Positions 1 through 6,083 of a stretch of 14,993 bases of DNA are shown piece after piece. Where the stretch lies: NCBI GenBank assembly GCA_001430745.1, contig KQ481997.1, positions 269,048 to 284,040 of the forward strand. Direction: 5' to 3'. The translations under genes and the position numbers were made by a program. How positions within the stretch are numbered: the stretch's first letter is position 1; each line of letters starts with the position of its first letter. A model generated the notes under the pieces. The model did not search any database. It was not told where the DNA came from and saw nothing but the letters and a program-made list of their open reading frames with translations. This DNA is from Auxenochlorella pyrenoidosa. Lineage: Eukaryota > Chlorophyta > Trebouxiophyceae > Chlorellales > Chlorellaceae.

Positions 1-362
1 GGGGGGGGTGAGCCACGTCATGTTCATGTGCGTATTTTAATTTTTTTTTTTTGGGGAATGGGTGGAGGAGGCCGTCGGCGCCGCTGCCTGCTCTGTGTCC
101 TGCCCTTGCGCTTGCTGCCTTACGTCTCGGCACGGTGGTTGAGCAGTCGTCAGGGCGCGTAGGGTGGGGAGGTGGCAGCCGCGGGGTCGGCGCGCAGCGT
201 GTGGAAGATGGGACGGCAAGCACGCCACGCCTCGAGCCGCCGAGTCCAAGGCGCCGGGAGGGAGCTTGCGAGGGCTGAGCACGGGCCGGAGCAAGGGCTG
301 CGCATGGCATGGCATGCAGGGCTCATGGGTGCGCCCGGGCCCTCTTGCTCCCTCCCCTGCAG
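1..362 (+). other. intron upstream of the first visible PRP40 exon
   Basis: No coding segment was recognised here. The stretch ends in a pyrimidine-rich tract and CTGCAG acceptor at 357-362, directly before the exon that starts at 363. It opens with a G run followed by GTGAGC at 8-13, which resembles a donor, so the previous exon may end at base 7; seven G residues are too few to test this. A T-rich island (about 34-53) stands out from the GC-rich surroundings. The missing exons should encode the WW domains and first FF domain(s) of PRP40, to the left of the window. Confidence 0.6.
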
Positions 363-3300
363 GAGAAGGAGGCGCGCAAGGCGGAGGTCAAGCGGCGACG
401 CGGCGAGTTCCGGCAGCTGCTCGAGCGCTCCAAGTGAGAGGCGCCTCGAGTTTTCCCACCCAACCGGGAGGTGCCTCAAGTCTTTCCACCCGAATGCATG
501 CTTGCAGCCGGGCCGGGGCTGCAGCGCCGGGCTTGCTGCTGGCTCCCAAGCGCAGCACCTGAGGGAGGGAGAGCCTCGGAGACGACTAATCGCTGCTGCG
601 GTCTGTGGCTCACCACTGGGGGACCCCTGCTTCCGCCCCTTTCAGGTTTGTCAAGTTTGACACCGCCTGGCGCAAGGCGCAGGACCGGCTGGCAGGTGGG
701 CCTCATCCCGAAGCCCGCGCCTGCCTGGGCGCTGCAAGCCTGTAGCACCTCTGGCCGCCTTTTGGTCGAGCTTTGGCTGGCGGGTGCATGCGACTCGCGC
801 ACGTGACTTCCCAGCTGCACGCCTGCCCTACGCTGGCGGCTACCACACTGCTGCCCCTCTGGCGCAGCCCCGCGGCCCTGCCCAGCCTCGCCTGCTCCGT
901 CTGCAGCCCTGCCCAGGCGCGCCTGCCTGCTGACGCAGCCTGGTGCTCCCCCCCCGCCCCTCCCCTGCAGGCGAGCCCGAGTACGACTCCCTGGACAAGG
1001 TGGACCGGCTCGAGGTGTTTGAGGAGTACATCCGGTGGGTGGCAAATGTGTTTTCTTCATATGCTGGCTTGTTTTGTTGTGTTTTTTCATACCTTGAACA
1101 TTTTCGAGGAGTACATCCGATGGGTGGTCGAAGCTCTACTGCGTGCAGCTGGCTTGCCCGCGTGCCAGAAGGTGTGCCGCGGGCAGGCGGGGCAGGTGCT
1201 TTGGCGGGGCGCGCGCGCACAACAGCGGCGAGCGGCATTGCGTAGCGACCAGCACGCTGCGGGAGCTGCTCCCGCTGCCTGCAAAATTTGTGCTACATTG
1301 CAGGCATCCTGCCGACTCGCTGCAGCTATGCGGCGCCCCGAGGGCGGTGCAGGGAGCTGCCGCTCAAATGGTTTCTCTTGTCAATTGGGGCTGTGCAGGG
1401 AGCTGGAGCGGCAGGAGCGGGAGGAACGGGAGCGGGAGAAGGAGGAGCGGCGGCGGCAGGAGCGCAGCAACCGGTGCGACGGGCGTGTGTGCAGGGCCGC
1501 CGTGCTCGGCGGCGGGCTGCGTTGCAACAAGGGACGCGGCTCGTTTTTGCCGGGGCGGGGAGCACTGGACGTGCCCAGTCGCCTTGCCTGCCTGTGCCCC
1601 CCCCCCCCCCTCCCCCCCCCCTGCGCACGCCGCCCCGCTGCCCATGCATATTCCAGGCATGCTGCACAGGCGTCAAAGCGCCGGCCTGCACTGAGTTTGT
1701 CCCCTGCTCTGCACCCCCCTTGCAGGGACGCCTTCCGCGCCCTGCTGGCCAAGCACCGTGCAGAGGGCATCATCAACGCCGTCACGCGCTGGCGGGTGAG
1801 CCCGTCAGCGGGCCGATGTCCTGCCTGCTCCTCGCAGGCAGGGCCGCGGGCACGGCAGCCGTCACCCAGGGCGGGCGGACGGGCGGCAGCTGCTTGCCCC
1901 GGCTGGCACTTTCATGCTTGACCCTCGCACGCAGTTGACGACCGCCCCTCTCCCCTCTCCCCCTGCCTCCAGCAGGAGTGCATAAAACCCACTTTACCTC
2001 CTCTCTTTTTTGTCCTCCTCCTCTCTTTGATTTTCTTACAGCTCTCACCGCATGCCTCCCCCCTGCCCCGCAGGAGTACCTGCCCATCGTGAAGCAGGCA
2101 CCTGATCCTCCCTTATGCATTTCGTCAACCTCTCACCGCGTGCTCACCCCCTGCCCCGCAGGAGTACCTGCCCATCGTGAAGGAGGAGCCGTCGTACGAG
2201 GCTGTGGAGCGCAACACCAGCGGCAGCCGGCCCAAGGAGCTCTTCCAGGTCAGCACCCCTGGCTGGTCGCTTGGGCCCCCCCACCCCACCTTGCGTCCGC
2301 GCGGGACTGGCTGGCCGGCCGGTTGCCCCCCCCCACCCCACCCCACCCTGCGTCCGCGCAGCCAATGCGCAGAGCTGTGGGCAAACCGGGGTTGGCCGAG
2401 GGGGCACGGGCTCGGGAGTGCACATGGGCCGGTGCCCATTGCCCCCAGCAAGGCGCGCCTCTGCCAGCCGCATGCCCTGCCCACCTGTGCCGAGCCTGCC
2501 GGCGCTGCTGGGTTTGTGTGCCCGCTCCCAGAGCGGGACATTGAGGAATCCTACCCGTTGTGGTGGTCGAAAAGTCAAATAAGGAAAGACAGCGGCCTGC
2601 GCCCCGCAGGATGTGCTGGAGGAGATGGAGGAGATTTCTGGTTCCATTCATTTTGGTTTACAAAATTTCAAAACAAATGAAGAAACCAACCTGCTTGCGC
2701 CCCGCAGGATGTGCTGGAGGAGATGGAGGGGATTGCTTGCTTCTTTTATTTTTGTTTTCACATTTTACTGAGGAAACCCACTGGTTTTGCCCCTGCAGGA
2801 TGTGCTGGAGGAGATGGAGGCCGAGTATGCCAAGGACCGGGATGCCATCAAGGCGGCGGTCAAGGAGCGCGGCGTCGAGGTGCGCCCCCGGCGCCGCGCC
2901 CTCCACCCCCACCCCCCACCTCCACCCCCACCCCAGCCCCCCTCTCCTGCCGGCATGATAATAAGCAGCCCAGCGCAGCTGTACGCTGCTTGCTCGCCCG
3001 TGCGCATGCCCTGAGCTGGCAGGCCGGCGTGGCAGCCCTGGGGACGCCCCTCAAGGCCTGTCTTGCTTGCTCTTCCTCTGAGCCCAAGCTCTACCCCCTT
3101 GCCCCCACCCCCATGCTCTCTGTGTGCAGGTGGGCGTGGACAGCACGCTGGAGTCCTTCAAGGCGGCGCTGGCAGAGGGAGAAGGGCTGAGCGGCGTCGG
3201 CGACACGAGCATGTGAGGCCGCGTGACAGCTGGGAGGGGCATCGCCCGCGCCACCAGCACGCCGCCGCCACCGCCGCCGCCGCCGCTGCTGCTGCCCCAC

Positions 3301-5420
3301 ACGCACGCATGCCCCGCCGTGGTGCCTCCTCCGCTGCGTGGCGGCTGGCAGGCTGCGCCGCGAGTGCCCCGTTCCGGTGCTCTGCAGCTCGGCCGGCTTT
3401 GCGCCCCGCCTGCTCAGAAAGGCACAGGCTCACCCTGCTCGCCCTGCGCCGCCCGGCCCCGCAGCAAGCTGTACCATGATCACTTAGCGCCGCCCTGTTT
3501 GCCCTGCAGCAAGCTGTACCATGATCGCTTAGCGCCGCCCTGTTTGCCCTGCAGCAAGCTGTACCATGATCGCCCTGCGCTGCCCTGCTCTGCCCTGCAG
3601 CAAGCTGTACCATGATGAGCTGGTGGGGAGGGCCAAGGAGGAGGCGTACCGAGCGGAGAAGAAGGTGGGGCAGTGTGAGGGCAGGCCGGTGGTGGGGGTG
3701 GGTGGGGGGGGGGCACGCGGCGTGCGGCGCAGCGCCACACGGAGAAGAAGGTGGGGCTGTGTGAGGGCGGGCCAGTGCCAGCTGGGGTTTCGCCATGCCG
3801 CACGGCGCGTTGGCGCTTTCGTCGAGCACATGCGCCAGCGGCAGCCTGCGCCGCCTGCGAGGCTGCCCTGCCTGCCCCCTCCCACCAGTGCCGCTTCGTT
3901 TGTCGGACCTGGGCTGCGCCCGCTGAGATTCCCGCCCCTGCCCCTTCTTGCCAGACCCTTGATCCGTTTTTCGCCTGCCCTTCCCCCCCCCCGCAGGCCC
4001 GCCGCGCCCGCGAGGACTTTGCCTACATGCTTAAGCACATGCGGGACATTAAGGCGGACACAACGTGGGAGGCGGCGGTGGAGCTGTGCCGCGCCGAGCC
4101 TGAGTGGGAGGGGCTGGCCTCGGACGACGAGCGGCGGCGGCTGTTTGAGGAGCACGTGGAGAAGCTCAAGGTGCGGGGCTGGGCCTGCCCCTGGGTTGTG
4201 AACAAGTGCGTTGTTTGTTTGAAGGCTCATTAAGAGGCAAATTAAGGGGCCTGGTCTGAGCCTGCGCCCGTGTACTGCACAAAACTGTTGTATTATAATC
4301 GTTTAAATGAACCTGGATGGTGCTCCTGCGGGCGCAGGCCAAGGAGACGGAGCGGTCGGAGCGCAAGCGCTCGCGCGGCGACGACGGCGGCGACAGCAGC
4401 GGCGACGATGAGCGGCGGGAGAAGAAGAAGAAGCACAAGAAGGAGAAGAAGAGCAGGTGGGGGGGCCGGGAGGCGGTCTCCTCTGCGAGCTTCGTTAAAT
4501 GCTTGTTTCAGCTGTTGGCGGCGCGGGGCGCCTGCGCGGCGGTGCAAGGCGCGCATCAAGAGGGCGGCGGGGTGCATGCGTTGTGGGTGGCACCATCTGT
4601 CGCGGCAGCGCAAGGTGCATTCGCCGCAGCGCGCACAGCGTGACACGCCCACATCACGATGCGGTGGCGGCCCTGCCCGTGGCCGCTGCCGGTTTCTCTC
4701 GTGGGCACAGCAGGCTCAGCAGCCAGCCATGAAGACCTGCGCACCCAGCTGGCCGTGGGGTGTGCAGGACGTAGAGCCTGGCACACTACGAACCGCGCAT
4801 CGTCCTGCCTGTGCGCTCGGGGCTTAGCCTCCAAACGCCCCTCCAGCTGCACCCTTGTGCACCAGTCATCGAGCCTGGGTGCCCTATTACAGCGCCCCAT
4901 GCCGGTGTCACATATGGCAGGCCTCTGCCGCCTGCATCCCCCACCTATGCCGGAGCTGAGGCAGCCAAGCATCGGCCACGCATAGTCAACTCAAGACCCG
5001 TCGCTATTTCCTCTTGCCGTACCCGCCTGCTTCCCTGGGACTCGTCATTTCAACGTAAACCCCCACCCCCCTCCCACCCGCCCAACCCCCCAGGCACCAC
5101 GACGACCGCTCGGATGATGATGAGCGCCGCAGCAAGAAGCACCGGCGGCACAAGGACCGCAGCCGCTCGCGCAGCCGTAGCCGCAGCGAGCGCCCGCGGG
5201 GTGAGGCGGGGGGAGCTGGCGTACGGCTGTGGATGTCGGGAGTGTGCCTGCCTGCCTGCCTGCCTGGTGATGAGCTGCACACAAAGGGACACAAGCGGCT
5301 TCCCCTTGGGTTAACCCGCGTTTCCCCTGCTTGCCGGCTCTCGGGTTATCCCCCCACCGACTGCTCCCTGCGCTCGTACCCTACCTGCCATTTGCAGATC
5401 CAGAGGAGGGGGAGCTCTGA
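363..5420 (+). CDS. PRP40: Pre-mRNA-processing protein PRP40 (FF-domain U1 snRNP factor), 3' part, 13 exons
   Basis: PRP40 is a nuclear U1 snRNP-associated scaffold that helps join the 5' splice site to the branch-point complex and binds partners through WW and FF domains. Exons: 363-433, 646-695, 971-1034, 1399-1473, 1726-1795, 2162-2248, 2799-2879, 3130-3212, 3601-3664, 3997-4170, 4338-4456, 5094-5200, 5398-5420. All introns are GT...AG and phases agree throughout, giving 355 residues and a TGA at 5418-5420. Visible FF domains: residues about 11-65 (GEFRQLLERSK ... RLEVFEEYIR), 87-155 (NRDAFRALLAKH ... RNTSGSRPKELFQDVLEEM), a degenerate one at about 166-210 (TLESFKAAL ... KLYHDELVGRAKEE), and 216-275 (REDFAYMLKHMRDIKADTTW ... 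RRRLFEEHVEKLK). Residues 274-348 are Lys-rich then Arg/Ser-rich (KKKKHKKEKK, RSRSRSRS), and the protein ends DPEEGEL, close to plant PRP40 tails. Order and motifs follow plant PRP40 as I know that family. The WW-encoding 5' exons are outside the window. Several introns carry copies of the adjoining splice junction (separate entries). Confidence 0.93.
438..491 (+). repeat. imperfect 30-bp tandem repeat next to a PRP40 donor site
   Basis: The first 24 bases at 438-461 (GAGGCGCCTCGAG then a T/C tract) recur at 468-491 with four differences and a period of 30. The repeat begins four bases into the intron that follows the first visible exon, so unlike the other junction repeats it does not copy exon sequence. 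Confidence 0.6.
1019..1127 (+). repeat. duplicated exon end and donor after PRP40 exon 3 (decoy donor dead)
   Basis: The 24 bases at 1019-1042 span the end of the exon (encoding EEYIR) and its GTGGGT donor. They recur at 1104-1127, 85 bp downstream inside the intron, with two differences. One is silent (TTT/TTC). The other changes the donor G at 1035 to A at 1120, turning GT into AT. The DNA between is T-rich and itself contains a smaller repeat of TGTGTTTT...TTCAT. The copy still encodes FEEYIR but cannot act as a GT donor. Confidence 0.85.
1600..1621 (+). repeat. C homopolymer tract in a PRP40 intron
   Basis: A near-pure C run, interrupted once by T, lies in the intron between exons 4 and 5. 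It is a simple low-complexity tract and a likely place for sequencing length errors. It is over 100 bases from the acceptor at 1725, so it is not the polypyrimidine tract of that site. Confidence 0.8.
2042..2183 (+). repeat. duplicated acceptor and exon head before PRP40 exon 6
   Basis: The block CTCTCACCGC, a C-rich tract, CCCCGCAG and then exon sequence encoding EYLPIVK occurs twice, 88 bp apart. The CAGs are at 2071-2073 and 2159-2161, followed by GAGTACCTGCCCATCGTGAA in both. The second copy continues into the true exon (EEPSYEAVERN). Splicing to the first would run through intron sequence and enter the real exon in the wrong frame, since 88 is not a multiple of three. Both acceptors look fully competent. 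Confidence 0.9.
2573..2818 (+). repeat. three tandem copies of the acceptor and exon head of PRP40 exon 7
   Basis: A unit made of an A-rich segment (AAATAAGGAAAG-like), a CCCCGCAG or CCCTGCAG acceptor, and exon sequence encoding DVLEEME is present three times. Exon-like starts are at 2610, 2708 and 2799; spacings are 98 and 91 bp. The exon part (GATGTGCTGGAGGAGATGGA) is identical in all three. The spacers are T-rich and related to each other. Only the third copy continues into the coding exon (AEYAKDRDAIK). Use of the first copy meets a TGA near 2768; use of the second is frame-shifted. Confidence 0.9.
3463..3616 (+). repeat. four tandem copies of the acceptor and exon head of PRP40 exon 9
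   Basis: AG followed by CAAGCTGTACCATGAT occurs at 3465, 3510, 3555 and 3601, with periods of 45, 45 and 46 bp. The spacers (CGCTTAGCGCCGCCCTGTTT and relatives) are almost identical between copies. The last copy leads into the coding exon (HDELVGRAKEEAYRAEKK). The first three share one frame, and the final 46-bp step breaks it: splicing to any of them ends at the TGA at 3613-3615. Confidence 0.92.
3655..3773 (+). repeat. duplicated exon end and donor after PRP40 exon 9
   Basis: GGAGAAGAAG|GTGGGG and about 15 following intron bases (3655-3687) recur 86 bp downstream at 3741-3773 with three differences. The second donor (GT at 3751-3752) is intact, and its use would lengthen the exon by 86 nt and shift the frame. 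Exon 9 is only 64 nt long and therefore has duplicated junctions on both sides. Confidence 0.85.
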
Positions 5421-6083
5421 GGCGCAGGCAGCACCCATGGAAGTGCCCCTAGCATCCGTTCGATGTAAGCAGCAGGCGCCCCGGCAGGCCCTCGTGCCGT
5501 GAGCGCGGCACTGCCCGACCCCCTGCTTGCCCCCGCTGTTCAACGCACCGCCACTGCCCATTCCCTGCTGTCTGTTGTAAATCCTTGGATTTGCTTGCAG
5601 ATACAGGGTTGTTGGTGGGAATGAGCAATGGGCTGCAGTCGCTTGAGTTTGCTGAACTGGTGCTTGGGAGGAGAGGACGGGCGCACGGGCAGGGGGGAAG
5701 CAGCCAACTGGTGTTGTTGGCTGCATCTCAACCTGTCTCCCACTTGAGAAGAAAGGGTCTTGCTGACGAGGTGTGGGAAGGCTGTTGCATCGGGTCAGCA
5801 GGCGCAACACATGAATCTGGGGATGGGCCTTGTGGCGCATGCATGCCAGTGTGTGGGCCGTCGGCGTGCACTGAGCGAAACTTGCAATATTGGCTGACAC
5901 TCAATGTCGGCACATGCCAAGAGGTGTAGAGGGGCTCGCCGCTGTCGGAACAGCTGGCATCTGAGAGCGGCACTGCCAGGTGGGCGTCGCCTTCAGATGC
6001 ATCACCAGTCTCGATATGATTGCGCCCTCTCCATCTCTCGAACATTCGACATGGTCTCGGATCGTCCAGATTCAGCATCAGCC
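5421..6083 (+). other. PRP40 3' UTR and spacer before the propeller gene
   Basis: This 663-bp stretch separates two same-strand genes. It holds the poly(A) signal of PRP40 near 5576. The rest presumably includes the promoter and 5' UTR of the next gene, but no TATA box or other element can be called with confidence. The frame of the next gene stays open leftward to an ATG at 5904. That extension is not similar to anything I recognise and lacks signal-peptide character, so I treat it as untranslated. Confidence 0.5.
5576..5580 (+). terminator. poly(A) signal TGTAA of PRP40
   Basis: TGTAA is the usual polyadenylation signal of green algae. This copy lies about 155 nt after the PRP40 stop, in the context TCTGTTGTAAATCC, with cleavage expected roughly 10-20 nt further on. 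Another TGTAA at 5464-5468 is only 44 nt after the stop and is a less likely or alternative site. Confidence 0.6.

Noticed and set aside
773..1921. Long open frame of 382 codons on the plus strand
   Set aside because: It is two PRP40 exons (1399-1473 and 1726-1795) plus read-through of GC-rich introns; the rest has no protein character.
3158..3829. Minus-strand open frame of 223 codons with repeated HGTACCRA units
   Set aside because: The repeats are the reverse complement of the 45-bp acceptor array of PRP40; coding evidence is entirely on the plus strand.
3529..4230. Minus-strand open frame of 233 codons
   Set aside because: It is antisense to PRP40 exons 9 and 10, whose FF-domain coding on the plus strand is clear.
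5904..6083. In-frame ATGs upstream of the propeller gene start
   Set aside because: The added N-terminus would bury the signal peptide behind 60 residues of unremarkable sequence; kept only as an alternative start.
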